DNA of 64,000 nucleotides from CAZLRH01 sp964562015 (GCA_964562015.1 CAZLRH010000006.1:166692-230691); one strand, 5' to 3'; shown: positions 18,901-27,909, counted from the stretch's first letter. Notes: generated by a model from the sequence alone, not told the origin. A program made the numbers and translations.

Positions 18901-19793
18901 TCTACGGTATTCGCACTGGCCAGTCCCGCCGGCTCCGGGTGCACCTCCTTGTAAATGTCGAGTTCTCCGCGGTCATCGTCCCTTTGCGGCAGGCGCTGCA
19001 GCGCGAGATAAAACGGCTGGTCCGGCGTCAACTGGGCCTGACCAAAAACCACGGGCAACGCTGCGGGCTGGCCCGCGGAGGCCATGAGCGCAGGCAGGGC
19101 GGGCCACTTGGTCGCATCGGCGATTTGCATTTTTGCCCCAGGCGAAGCGAGGCCGACGATGGTCGCCGGCTGGCTGTGGAGTTCAAAAACATTGTCCGAC
19201 AGGGTGATGGTGTTGTTGCGGGCGAATTCAGAGCGGAATTGAAAAAACCGGCTCACCGGCTGGCTCTCGGTGCCGATGTCACCGTCCCGCGAGCCCCGGT
19301 CGCCATTGACGCCGCCATAGGCCCAAATGAGGTCGAGCGGCGCGGTGGCGTTGGCCTGCTCGACTTTCACGATGATGCCCTCGGTGTCCGGCAGCGCGAG
19401 CAGGGTCAGGTAAACGGTGGCAGCGCCGAGGCGCGGGTCGGTGATTTCGTAAAGGAGGGACCCCGGGCGATAACGCGTCACCATTTGCTCGGCCTCGTGC
19501 AACCAGCGGGCACCTTCGCCGGTGCGAAAACCTACGCGCAGATTGCCCCCGCGGCCTGGGAGAAAGAGGGAGAATTCCGGCCGGTCTCCGCCGTCTACGC
19601 GAAAGCCCGTGTGGCTGCCATAGAGCGGGCGGTTGAAAAATTCCGTGCCGTTGGTGATGACGAAATCCGTGCCCTCGGGCTGGTAGCGCAGAGGCCGGTT
19701 CATCTGCCCTTCGACATTAAGGGTGGCCGGGCGGGCGGGCAGCGCCCCCAGCAGGCAACCGGCCAGCACGAGAAATGAAAGGCGGGGTAACAT
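15990..19793 (-). CDS. Large secreted DUF4450 protein, probable carbohydrate-active
   Basis: The 1267-residue product starts with a signal peptide (MLPRLSFLVLAGCLLGALPARPA). Its N-terminal sequence LRYQPEGTDFVITNGTEFFNRPLYGSHTGFRVDGGDRPEFSLFLPGRGGNLRVGF matches the DUF4450 signature. The central part (about 340-760) looks like an (alpha/alpha)6 barrel (WLPAQGWYAEYRDVLG, DEGYFTLPTTNWMPYTWSVNNVVMAEAAHTALAFW), as in many glycosidases. Beta-rich domains follow. DUF4450 proteins occur in polysaccharide-degradation loci, but I know of no established activity. The gene lies 31 bases upstream of the SDR gene, probably in one operon. Confidence 0.85.
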   Translation of the reverse strand: MLPRLSFLVLAGCLLGALPARPATLNVEGQMNRPLRYQPEGTDFVITNGTEFFNRPLYGSHTGFRVDGGDRPEFSLFLPGRGGNLRVGFRTGEGARWLHEAEQMVTRYRPGSLLYEITDPRLGAATVYLTLLALPDTEGIIVKVEQANATAPLDLIWAYGGVNGDRGSRDGDIGTESQPVSRFFQFRSEFARNNTITLSDNVFELHSQPATIVGLASPGAKMQIADATKWPALPALMASAGQPAALPVVFGQAQLTPDQPFYLALQRLPQRDDDRGELDIYKEVHPEPAGLASANTVDGAPAATPAFSVQNLPQIFAEAEARRRALAEQVVADTPDAFINAATAAIAVAADAIWDESGTVMHGAVAWRSKLLGWRGPYANDAFGWHDRATQDFLYWAGRQNTSPIPLGLPPADAASKLSRNEAALHSNGDLSNSHYDMNLVYIDAVFRHILWTGDLDFARQMWPVIERHLAWERRLFRRPFRTDNLPLYEAYAAIWASDDLGYNGGGVTHASAYNYFHNLMAGQVARALGVDPTPYEAEADLILRAMRRELWLPAQGWYAEYRDVLGLQFAHPSPGLWTFYHTVDSAATTPLEAWQMSHFVDTQIAHIPVQGPGVPDEGYFTLPTTNWMPYTWSVNNVVMAEAAHTALAFWQAGRPDPAFHLFKGCLLDSMYLGLCPGNAGMTTAYDMARGESQRDFGDAIGMVSRTLVEGLFGVSPNLLAHEVLLRPGFPAEWDHASLRHPDFNFSFQRGELTDVHSTQQNVRQPASSRTLPVVQQKEYVDHLTPETYVFESKFPQPVGLRLQIPALLDEIGSVTVNGVSYLWHPVENSVEIPRIEILCPPAVRTEVVIQWRGAPLAPAPAPGIVPIDGELRAQIAPARLLQVADYQGVLNNLNAGADSFRAVAIGPAGPHAVFAQVQQGSMLWWMPIPFEARPAYEIIPAPDQDADHLRFLVRNNTPEAFDGPAKIIAGGQANPAQLSVPARGDSAVLAVGPAGLVPGLNPVGVDFGANRYAVSTVANWAIPADPAKINYDTVDLAGVFNDEVTQIFQHQYLSPRPLFASLTMPTNGLGAWSNLNVTATLDDKGLRELAGAAGKFTLLDGLPFATPGPGQKPNIAFVSQWDNFPREITVPLTGRARHGYFLMAGSTNSMQSRLDNAEVIITYTDGTTQRLALENPTNWWPIEQDFYLDDYAFRRSGPIPPRLNLQSGELRLLDVNTFKGGGGKIRGGAANLLDLPLDPAKELQSLTVRALANEVVVGLMAVTLAR

Positions 19794-19889
19794 CGGCAAA
19801 GCGGGAATAATCAAGGAGGCCGCACCGCGCGGGCGAGAATAATCAACCAATGTCCAGCGCCGGCCTCCCTATGCAGGAGATTTTCGACC

Positions 19890-21797
19890 CTATTTATGCG
19901 CGATGGTTTCCACCGCTTGCAGGAGTTCCGTGCGCAAGGCGGGAGAAATTTGCGCCGCTTGGATGGCACTACTCGCGGCGACCGGGTCTTTCTTCGCCCA
20001 TTGGTTGGCCACATTGCGCAAGGCCGTTGTGCGCATGGAGGCGTCGCTCATGGAGGTGGCCCAATTGAAGGAAGCTCCGGGGTCTTTGCTGATTTGAGAG
20101 GAGACCAGTGCATTTACAGCATTGTCGCGTCCACGGCCGGGCGCCAGCGTGTCAATCCACTCTGACGCCGGCACCGGATCCTGGCTCAGCCAGGAGCCGG
20201 CGATTTTCCCGATGGCATCGGCCTGGATTTGCGGATCGGAAATAGTGACCACTGCGGAGGCGGCTTTGACGGGGTCTTGCCCGGCCCACTGGATGGCAAT
20301 GCTGTTGAGGGTGTTGTCGCGATTGGATCCCGAGGGAAGATCAAGGGCAGTCGACCACGCCGTTTGGGGATCGGACTTGGAGAGGGTGGCGAGCGCGCCG
20401 CTCATGGCCTGTTCCTGGCCCGGACCGGCTGGCAGCGAAGAGGCCCAGGCGAGCGCGGCGGCGGGATCGCCATTGGCCCAATTCGCGGCGGCACTCCCGG
20501 CGAGTTTCCCATAATCGGGATCGTCGGAAAGCGTTTGGATAAACGCCGCCGAAGCCGCGGGATCGTTGGATATCCACGTATTGAGCACGTTGCTCATGGC
20601 CGAACGGCGCGCCGGGCCATCGGAGGTGGGCAGCGATTGCGCCCAGGCGAGCGCGGCGCTGATGTCCTGCTTGGCCCAATTCGACGCTAGAGTCGGAATG
20701 GCACTGTCGCGAACAGAGGGATCGGTGACTTGGGCGAGATACGTTACCGCGGCATTCGGATCGGTGCTGCCCAGGCCGCCCAAAATTCTTCCCAGGGCGG
20801 AATCATGGGCTGCGCCGGGGCCGGTTTTATCCACCCAGGCAAGAGCCGCCGCGGGATCGCTCTGCGACCAGCCATAAGAGACGGACCACATGACATTATC
20901 CCGGAGACTGTTGTTGGGGAGTTTATCAAAATACGTTACCGCGGATTCCGGATCCATCCAGGCGAGATTTTGGATGGTGCTCGTGAGCGTGTCATTACGG
21001 ACATTGCTCGGAGGCAGGGAGTCCGCCCATTCCAAGGCGGCCTTCGGATCGGAATCAGCCCAAGACGAAGCCAGCGACTGCAAGGCCTGATTGCGCGCTT
21101 GGCTGGGCGGCAGGTTGAGGGCCGCGGCGGCCGCGGCCGTAGGATCCTGTTCCGCCCATTTGGCGTAAATGGAACCAAAAATATAAGGGTCTTGCTGCCC
21201 GACGGGCAACGTGTGGAACGTGTCCAAGGCGCTTTGCGGATTGGTTTCGGCGATGGTGGACAAAAGCGAGCGGACGAGAGCAGGGCGGTTGGACGCATTC
21301 TCCACGCCTTGCACCGCGGCCAGAGCCGCCTTGGGGTCGTTGCCGGGCGACCATTCGCTAAAGGCATTGTAGAGCAAATAATAGCGGTCTCCCGCCGTGC
21401 CGTGCGTGTTGTACCACGCCAGTGCGCCCGCAGGGTCACCCGCCATCCAGCGCTGAAAGAGTTGACTCTTCGCATCGAAATTACGCGGCGACTTCAGTTC
21501 ATCGCCCATGGAATCCAACAAGGCATGAGCGGCCTCGGGATCGAGGTTCGCCATGAAGGCGTTTAGGCTTTGGTCGCGTTGATATTGGCTATGGCCGGCG
21601 AGAATGCCGCTGAGGGAAGAGCGGGTCGCGGCCAGTTCGCCCGGAGAGGTTTGGGCGTGGCTGGCATGCGCGGCGGGTTTCGCCTTGGCGGGAACGGCCA
21701 GTTGATTACGCAACTCGCGGAGTTGCGTGTATTGAAAAGCGATCACCGCCCCGGCCGCGATGAACCCCAGACTGATGACTAGGTGCTGAATTCTCAT
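19890..21797 (-). CDS. Membrane-anchored tandem-repeat (alpha-solenoid) protein
   Basis: The 635-residue protein has one N-terminal membrane segment (LVISLGFIAAGAVIAF, about residues 6-21). From about residue 80 to the end it is built of some fifteen degenerate units of 30-40 residues with the pattern DPxAALxWAxxLPxxxxRxxALxxIxxxWA. The regular WA and DP positions suggest a right-handed helical solenoid like TPR or Sel1 repeats, probably periplasmic. Such repeat proteins are common in Verrucomicrobiota, but their partners are unknown to me. It is transcribed away from the sigma/RCC1 fusion gene, and the two share a 276-base intergenic region. Confidence 0.82.
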   Translation of the reverse strand: MRIQHLVISLGFIAAGAVIAFQYTQLRELRNQLAVPAKAKPAAHASHAQTSPGELAATRSSLSGILAGHSQYQRDQSLNAFMANLDPEAAHALLDSMGDELKSPRNFDAKSQLFQRWMAGDPAGALAWYNTHGTAGDRYYLLYNAFSEWSPGNDPKAALAAVQGVENASNRPALVRSLLSTIAETNPQSALDTFHTLPVGQQDPYIFGSIYAKWAEQDPTAAAAAALNLPPSQARNQALQSLASSWADSDPKAALEWADSLPPSNVRNDTLTSTIQNLAWMDPESAVTYFDKLPNNSLRDNVMWSVSYGWSQSDPAAALAWVDKTGPGAAHDSALGRILGGLGSTDPNAAVTYLAQVTDPSVRDSAIPTLASNWAKQDISAALAWAQSLPTSDGPARRSAMSNVLNTWISNDPAASAAFIQTLSDDPDYGKLAGSAAANWANGDPAAALAWASSLPAGPGQEQAMSGALATLSKSDPQTAWSTALDLPSGSNRDNTLNSIAIQWAGQDPVKAASAVVTISDPQIQADAIGKIAGSWLSQDPVPASEWIDTLAPGRGRDNAVNALVSSQISKDPGASFNWATSMSDASMRTTALRNVANQWAKKDPVAASSAIQAAQISPALRTELLQAVETIAHK

Positions 21798-22073
21798 GGA
21801 GGAGAGGAGCGGAGCGGGGGCAGGCGGAGAAAAAATTTCAGCGCGGATGCGTTTCGTCTTTTGAATTCAATACGCCAGTTTTCAGAGGCTGAACCTGCGG
21901 GTTGTCCCGAGGGAATAAAGTAGTGATTGTGAGTCCCGAGGACAACGCTTTAAACCGCCGAAAGGACGATTGGTTTCCTGGGAAAAGGCGTTAGGCAGGA
22001 TAACTTGCGGGCGCTAGATTTTTGTGGGATTTTGCCGCCAGCCCGGTGCTAAGGGGTGAAGTCATTCCTTCCC
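21798..22073. other. Divergent intergenic region between repeat protein and sigma fusion
   Basis: This 276-base gap separates two divergently transcribed genes and must hold both promoters. The side next to the minus-strand gene is a C/T-rich leader on the coding strand. The middle is less GC-rich than the genes. I could not identify convincing -35/-10 pairs or an operator by eye. Confidence 0.5.
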
Positions 22074-24701
22074 ATGACCTCCGAAAACGAATTGCTCCGC
22101 CTCTACGCGGAAAAGCAGGACGAGGCGGCGTTCGCGGAGTTCGTGCACCGGCACTTGGGCTTGGTGTATGCGACGGCCTTGCGTCTCACGCAGGGTGACG
22201 CCGCCCTCGCCCAGGAGGTGGCGCAAGGGGTGTTTACCGATTTGGCGCGCAAGGCCCTGACGCTGACGCGGCACCCCACGCTGGCGGGATGGCTGCATAC
22301 CAGCGTGCGCTTTGCGGCGGCGAACTCCATGCGGGCCGAAAGCACCCGCCGGGTTCACGAACAGGAGGCGGCCACCATGACTGAGACCATCCCCGATGCC
22401 CGTGAAGTTTGCTGGGAACAACTGCGCCCCTTGCTCGACGAGGCTGTCGGCCAGTTGCGCGACGCGGAGCGCGATGCGTTGCTGCTGCGTTATTTTGAGG
22501 ACCAAAGCCATCGCGAAGTCGGCGCGGCTCTGGGCGTGACCGAGGGCGCCGCGCAGATGCGCGTCGAGCGCGCCCTGGAAAAATTGCGCGGCTATTTTGC
22601 CCGGCGCGGGGTGACCACCAGTGCGGCCCTGTTGGCCTCGACCCTCGCCGCCCGCGCGTCCTTCTCGCCCGTGCCGGCAACGTTTGCGGCTGCGGTGGCG
22701 GGGAAATCGCTCGCGGGCGCCGCGAATGCCGGTGCCATGGGCGGAAAAATCGCCGGGGCTTCCTCCTGGATTTTTGCGTCCAAGACCAAGATGACAGTGG
22801 CAGCCGCCGCGCTTCTGGCCTTGGTCGCCGTCGCCGCCTGGCAATTTTCCACGCCCGCCGCGGCCCCGCCGCCGGTGAAACCCGACACCGTGGCGGCGGG
22901 AGCGAATACTCCTCCGCCCACCGCATCGACGGTCATCGCGCCGGTGACGCCTGAGGTGGCCGGAGTAGGCGTGGCAGGCGCGGGAATTGTGGCGACGACG
23001 ACGGCCACCGCCGCAAGTACTGCGGCGACGGAGAGCGCGGCGACCGACGCAGCGGAGCAGGCCTCCTCACCGACAAGATCGAATTCCTCTCCCGCCTCCA
23101 CGTCCGCGCAAGTCACGGTCAACGCGGCCAACTCTGACGCGATTCCGGCGGACACCACGGTTGCCACTACCACGCTCGCGCCGACGGCGGAAGAGCCCAA
23201 GCTGCACGAATTTACCGACCAGCAAGGGCGTAAAATGCTGGCGGAAATCACCGGCACGGCCGGAGCGAACGTGTCGATCAAGCGCGACGATGGCACCGTG
23301 TTTAACGTGCAGAAAAATATTTTTCAGGCGGCGGACCAGGCCTATATTCAGCAATGGGCGGACGCGGCGGCGGCCCAGGATTGGCCGGCCCGCGTGGCCG
23401 AAGCCCGGTTGGAGGGCGCCCAGGCTGACAACCTCAAGGCGGCGATACTCAAGTCTTCCGCCGCCTCGGCCATCGCGCCGGGAACGCGCATCGGTCTCGC
23501 CACGTTTGGCCGCTCCGCCGAAGGTGAACTCGGTGCCGGTGCGGTCTCGAACTACGCGCGTGGGCCCGCTTTAGTGGACACCTCCGGCGTGCTCAAGGAC
23601 AAAACCATCGTGGCGATTGCCGCCGGGTGGACGCACCGGCTGGCTCTCTGTTCCGACGGCACCCTCGCGGCGTGGGGTGACAATTCCTCGGGCCAATTGG
23701 GCAACGGCAAAAGCGGCGGCGGCCTTTATAACTCGACGCCCACGCTCGTCGACACCACGGCCATGGGAGGCAAGAAAATCCTGGCCATCGCCGCCCGGGC
23801 TGACAGCAGCACCGCCCTGTGTGAGGATGGCACGGTCTATCAGTGGGGCGGGAACGGCATTATTTTCGACTGGGGTGGCTCCCACTACACGGTGGGCCGG
23901 GCGAAGCCGACCCTCATGGAAGCCGGCGCCCTTAAGGACAAAAAGGTGGTGGCAATCACGGGCGGCCTCGCTCTTTGCGACGATGGCAGCGTGGTGACTT
24001 GGCTGGAAGGCACGGGGAATCCGGAAATCGTGGACGCCACCGGCGTGCTCAAAGGAAAAACCATTGCCGAAATCGCGGACCCGGAAATGGCGCTGTGCAC
24101 GGACGGCGCGGCCGTGACGTGGAAAGCGCGCGCGCGCGTGGGTCTCGACCAGGGCGACAAACCGGATGCGCCCACCACCCTGGACCGCGATGATCCAGGT
24201 CATCTTCTTCGTGGAAAAACCATCACAAGCGTGGCGGAAAACGTCGTGCTCTGCACCGACGGCAGCGCCTTCCTCTGGGGCAAGGTGAACCTGGCGGTCG
24301 GCGGCTCGCACCGGCTCACGCCGCTGACTGTCTATACCCGGAGCAATTCGAATATCGTGGCTTATGCCGCCGACCCAAACACCACCGAAAATCAGGGTCG
24401 CGCCGGGCGCACAAGCACGACGCAAGCCCCGGCGCCGCTGCTCGATGAAATTACGGTGGCCGCCGTTGCCAATGCCGACGTTGCCCGCCCGGACTTTGCA
24501 GTCGGTTCAACCAGCGCAATTTGGGTTTTGGGGACGAATGGCACGCTGGGTCAGTTGGGCATCCGCGCGCCGGTCACGCCCAACGTGCGATCGGGAAACG
24601 GAGCGGTAGGCCCGGGAGTGCTCCAAACCGTGGGAAACTCCGCAGTGTTGCGGGGTAAGAAAATCATCGCCTTGGTCAACGGCATGGCCTTATTCGAGTG
24701 A
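22074..24701 (+). CDS. ECF sigma factor fused to membrane anchor, SHD1-like and RCC1-like domains
   Basis: The 875-residue protein begins as an ECF sigma factor. Sigma-2 spans about residues 18-95 (FVHRHLGLVYATALRLTQGDAALAQEVAQGVFTDLARKA). Sigma-4 spans about 118-176 (LRDAERDALLLRYFEDQSHREVGAALGVTEGAAQMRVERALEKLR). A membrane segment follows (MTVAAAALLALVAVAAW, about 240-257), then an Ala/Thr/Ser-rich linker. Next come an SHD1-like domain (HEFTDQQGRKMLAEITG...DDGTVFNV, about 378-430) and RCC1-like repeats (about 472-870; e.g. ALCSDGTLAAWGDNSSGQLGNG). The sigma part is therefore cytoplasmic and the RCC1 part extracytoplasmic. No separate anti-sigma gene is adjacent. A GTG at 22056 is also in frame; I prefer the ATG because TTCCTTCCC directly precedes it. 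Confidence 0.9.
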   Translation: MTSENELLRLYAEKQDEAAFAEFVHRHLGLVYATALRLTQGDAALAQEVAQGVFTDLARKALTLTRHPTLAGWLHTSVRFAAANSMRAESTRRVHEQEAATMTETIPDAREVCWEQLRPLLDEAVGQLRDAERDALLLRYFEDQSHREVGAALGVTEGAAQMRVERALEKLRGYFARRGVTTSAALLASTLAARASFSPVPATFAAAVAGKSLAGAANAGAMGGKIAGASSWIFASKTKMTVAAAALLALVAVAAWQFSTPAAAPPPVKPDTVAAGANTPPPTASTVIAPVTPEVAGVGVAGAGIVATTTATAASTAATESAATDAAEQASSPTRSNSSPASTSAQVTVNAANSDAIPADTTVATTTLAPTAEEPKLHEFTDQQGRKMLAEITGTAGANVSIKRDDGTVFNVQKNIFQAADQAYIQQWADAAAAQDWPARVAEARLEGAQADNLKAAILKSSAASAIAPGTRIGLATFGRSAEGELGAGAVSNYARGPALVDTSGVLKDKTIVAIAAGWTHRLALCSDGTLAAWGDNSSGQLGNGKSGGGLYNSTPTLVDTTAMGGKKILAIAARADSSTALCEDGTVYQWGGNGIIFDWGGSHYTVGRAKPTLMEAGALKDKKVVAITGGLALCDDGSVVTWLEGTGNPEIVDATGVLKGKTIAEIADPEMALCTDGAAVTWKARARVGLDQGDKPDAPTTLDRDDPGHLLRGKTITSVAENVVLCTDGSAFLWGKVNLAVGGSHRLTPLTVYTRSNSNIVAYAADPNTTENQGRAGRTSTTQAPAPLLDEITVAAVANADVARPDFAVGSTSAIWVLGTNGTLGQLGIRAPVTPNVRSGNGAVGPGVLQTVGNSAVLRGKKIIALVNGMALFE

Positions 24702-24725
24702 GCGGCCCGTGGGCCCTTGCCCGAT

Positions 24726-27680
24726 TTAAGTCTTGGGCGCAGTTGCCGCGGCGGGTTGTGTGCCGTCGTTCAGGTCGGGGTCAAAGGTGCGCGGGCCCGT
24801 GGGTGGGGCTGAGGCCGGGGCACTTACCCACAAACCGCCGGCCTCGGCCGGGGTCAAGGTCGCGGCCGGTTGGAATTTCGCGCCGCCCATGTAGTCGAGC
24901 AGCGAGCGGCGCAACTGCGCCAGCCCGGCGCCGCCGCGCGAAGCGTTCAGGTTGATGGCGGAAACGAGCAGGCGTCCGGGGCCGACTTTTGCTTCAAAAA
25001 TCACGCCGAGTTTCCAGTTGCGGTTCCAATCGTCAATGGCCCAGACAATCGGTTTCAGCGCGCGTGGGGCGTTGGTCAAATTGACCGAACGCACGCCGTT
25101 GACCAAGGGTGTCCACTGCCAGTCGCAATTAATCTCCGTGGGAAATTCCGCGAGCGCGGGATGTTTTGGGTCGCAGAGCAGGCCGAGCATGGCGTCGAAT
25201 TTCGCGGTGGGATTCGCGGGCGGGCGCACTGTCATCTGGATGTTCCAAAACACTGGGACGTTCGCCATCGCGGGGCTCAGCGTGCGGTCCAGCGCGTCCG
25301 GCCCGGGCATAAATAAAACTTTACCGCCCGCCGCCAGGCGGCCCTGTGCGTCTGCCCACGAGTCGGTCACAGTCACATCGGTGGGCACGTCGGTTTTGGG
25401 TTGGGCGGGATAAACCCAAAAATTCCAGTCGTTTTCAATTTTGGTGCCGGTTAATCCGGCCACCAGTTTGTACGCGCCGGGCGCGGGCAGTTTCGATAAA
25501 TCAGCGGAAACGTGGCCCAGGGCGGTGCTCTTGCCGAGCGGAAGGTCGCGCGTGTCGAATGGGCCTTGGGCGACGGCTTGGCCGGATACATCGGTGATTT
25601 TCCAATAAGGTTTGGCGCCCGTAAGCGGCTGGTCGCCGAAATGATAAATCTCCACGTCGGCCTCGAGCGGCTGGTCACTCGTGAACACGCGGTTGCTCAG
25701 CCGCGCGAGCGGAACCGTGGGCCCGGCGAAGCGGCGGAATTGCTCGCCCGTGACATAAGTTTTCGGATGCCAGAAGGCGTCGACCACACCGATGAGCGCC
25801 GTGCCCTGCCCGAGATAGTCGTGCAAATCGAGCAACTGGAAGCCCGCGAGGCCGGGCGTGCGCAGGTTCGCCTCGATTTCCTCCTTGTAGCATTCGACCT
25901 GAAAACGCCCCGAGGCCAGCGCGAAGGCGTGGTCTTCATCCAGCACGCCGTTTTGTTCGGCCAAGTACTTAAAAATGTCATAATTACTTGGCCGCAGGTA
26001 GCCGGTGAATTCATGGATGACGTCGAAATCCGGATACGCGCACCATTGGCCGACTTCGTGCGCGAGCACGGGGACGGTCACGTTTTGCAAGGCGGCGCGG
26101 TAATCCTTGCCGAACCAGCCGCTGGTGTTGCGCAATTGGCCGCCGCGACCGCCGGGGGCCGCCACCAGCGCGGCGAATTGTGCGCCGCCGGGCGCGACTT
26201 GCGCGGGATCGCTCCAGCCGGTGCCCGCGGAATAGAGGCGGCGCGGATCGGTCTTGTACCAATCGGCGGCCCACGTCGGCGTGAAACGCGCGTAGTTGCG
26301 CGGCTCGTTGCTGGGGGAAAGCAGAATGAACGACGGGTGATTGCCGTAGGCCTGGAGGATGCGCGCGGTCTCGTCGTAGAGGCGCTGCTGCATCGCCGGG
26401 CTGGTGAAATCATTCCACATCCCGCATTCCGGCTGGAGGTAAAAGCCCATTTCATCCGCGGCAGTGAAGGCCGCGTCCGGCGGGCACCAGGAGTGGAAGC
26501 GAATGCCGTTGAGGCCGTAATCCTGGCAGGTCTGGAAAATTTTTTTCCACGCCTCGACGTCCATCGCGGGATAGCCGGTGAGGGGGAAATCCCCGCCGGA
26601 GTGCGTCGAACGCACGTTGATGATGCGGCCATTGAGCAGCAGGTCCTGATTGGCGGCCACGATTTCCCGCAGGCCGAAGGTGACGGTCTGCACGTCGTCG
26701 GCGTTGGCGCCCTTGAGGTTTATGGTGAGGTGCTGGAGCGCAGGATGAAATTCGCTCCACGGCTGAGCATTTTCGCCGAGCGGAACTTCGAGGTCGAAGG
26801 TGCCGCCGGTGGCGTCCCAATTCACGGCGGTCGAAGCTCCTCCGGCCGAGAGCGTGCCGGTGCCTGCCTGGCCCGTGGCGTTGCCGACTTTAACGCGCAC
26901 CATGGCGGATTTTTTCGCGAGATTCGGATAGGCTTGCACATCGGCAATCCACACCGGCGAGGCCGCCTGCAATTCCATCCGACCAACGATGCCGTTCCAG
27001 GTGCCGCCGAGGGAATCGGTCACGGCATGGGCATCCACCAAATGGCCGACCGCCGGCAGTTGCGTGCGATTGTCCACGCGGATGGTCAGCCGGTGTTGGC
27101 CGGGCGTGAGCGCACCAAGGTCCGTGACATGCGGCGCGACGAGGCTGTCGTTCGGCGGGAAAGATTGGTCATCCACAAACACGGTCGTCTGCCAGTGCGC
27201 GCGTTCGAGATAGAGCGTAAAATGGCGGCCTGGCGCGGAGGCGGGGATGACCACGTCGCGCTGGTACCACGCCACGCCGAGATAATGTTTCGCGGGCTGC
27301 GCGAGAAACGGCACTTCAGTTTTGCCGGGTTGGGAGAAATGGTCGCGCAGGGCTTGCGGCTGCGTTTTCCACCAGTCGCCGCCGAGCGTGAGCACCCAGG
27401 GCGTGGTGGTACTGATGTCGTTGCCGTAACCCTGCCCCTGCAAAATGCCGGGGAGTTTGATGCGGTCGGTGCCGGGCAGCGTCTTTTTATACCATTCCTG
27501 CGTCAGGCCGTCGCCGGGCGGGAGATTGGGGTTGGCCGTGGCGGCGGTCGTTTGTTCGGCACTGCGATCGAGGGCGATGCGCCATTCTCCCGCGAGCGAG
27601 GTGATATCAGCCGCCGGCAGCAGCGCCGGCCAAATCGCCATCAGGGAAAGAACTAGCCAACAACGGGGTGATTTTCGCAT
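24726..27680 (-). CDS. Secreted glycoside hydrolase family 2 enzyme
   Basis: The 984-residue product has a signal peptide (CWLVLSLMAIWPALLPA). The GH2 N-terminal jelly-roll domain includes AWYQRDVVIPASAPGRHFTLYLERAHWQTTVFVDDQ. The barrel has acid/base Glu in LLSPSNEPRNYARFTP and probable nucleophile Glu in VPVLAHEVGQWCAYPDFD. The C-terminal third lacks an obvious family match to me. The two GH2 proteins of the window are only distantly alike, suggesting different substrates. A GGRGGQ segment interrupts the barrel region. Its end faces the end of the sigma-fusion gene 24 bases away. Confidence 0.9.
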   Translation of the reverse strand: MRKSPRCWLVLSLMAIWPALLPAADITSLAGEWRIALDRSAEQTTAATANPNLPPGDGLTQEWYKKTLPGTDRIKLPGILQGQGYGNDISTTTPWVLTLGGDWWKTQPQALRDHFSQPGKTEVPFLAQPAKHYLGVAWYQRDVVIPASAPGRHFTLYLERAHWQTTVFVDDQSFPPNDSLVAPHVTDLGALTPGQHRLTIRVDNRTQLPAVGHLVDAHAVTDSLGGTWNGIVGRMELQAASPVWIADVQAYPNLAKKSAMVRVKVGNATGQAGTGTLSAGGASTAVNWDATGGTFDLEVPLGENAQPWSEFHPALQHLTINLKGANADDVQTVTFGLREIVAANQDLLLNGRIINVRSTHSGGDFPLTGYPAMDVEAWKKIFQTCQDYGLNGIRFHSWCPPDAAFTAADEMGFYLQPECGMWNDFTSPAMQQRLYDETARILQAYGNHPSFILLSPSNEPRNYARFTPTWAADWYKTDPRRLYSAGTGWSDPAQVAPGGAQFAALVAAPGGRGGQLRNTSGWFGKDYRAALQNVTVPVLAHEVGQWCAYPDFDVIHEFTGYLRPSNYDIFKYLAEQNGVLDEDHAFALASGRFQVECYKEEIEANLRTPGLAGFQLLDLHDYLGQGTALIGVVDAFWHPKTYVTGEQFRRFAGPTVPLARLSNRVFTSDQPLEADVEIYHFGDQPLTGAKPYWKITDVSGQAVAQGPFDTRDLPLGKSTALGHVSADLSKLPAPGAYKLVAGLTGTKIENDWNFWVYPAQPKTDVPTDVTVTDSWADAQGRLAAGGKVLFMPGPDALDRTLSPAMANVPVFWNIQMTVRPPANPTAKFDAMLGLLCDPKHPALAEFPTEINCDWQWTPLVNGVRSVNLTNAPRALKPIVWAIDDWNRNWKLGVIFEAKVGPGRLLVSAINLNASRGGAGLAQLRRSLLDYMGGAKFQPAATLTPAEAGGLWVSAPASAPPTGPRTFDPDLNDGTQPAAATAPKT

Positions 27681-27808
27681 GGGAGAACGGGGTGGGCCGC
27701 AAGCTTAGGCGAAGGGCACTCCGGAAGGCAATGGATTGGTGCGGGAAAAATCCGGGCCGCCATTGATGCGACCCACCCGGGCCAGGGTGGGTTTTGCAAC
27801 CCTCAATC

Positions 27809-27891
27809 AACCACGGATAACACGGATGACACGGATAAGATTAATGAATTTATCAACCCTCTGCCGTAGGAAATCCGTGGCCTCCGTGGTT
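27809..27891. repeat. Imperfect inverted repeat, 'ACGGAT' words
   Basis: The left arm AACCACGGATAACACGGAT (27809-27827) is matched at 16 of 19 bases by the reverse complement of the right arm ATCCGTGGCCTCCGTGGTT (27873-27891). It lies in the 229-base spacer between the GH2 gene and the TPR gene. The arms are themselves built of short repeated words. It could form a hairpin or be a dispersed repeat. Confidence 0.65.
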
Positions 27892-27909
27892 TGGTTTTAG
27901 AATCAGAAC

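Noticed and set aside
24695..24726. GGCCCGTGGGCC palindrome between convergent genes as a terminator
   Set aside because: The stem is only four or five base pairs with a very short loop and no T-run on either side.
25512..27656. Open frame of about 710 codons opposite the second GH2 gene
   Set aside because: Shadow of the real gene; the translation is rich in Arg, Gly, His and Val without motifs.
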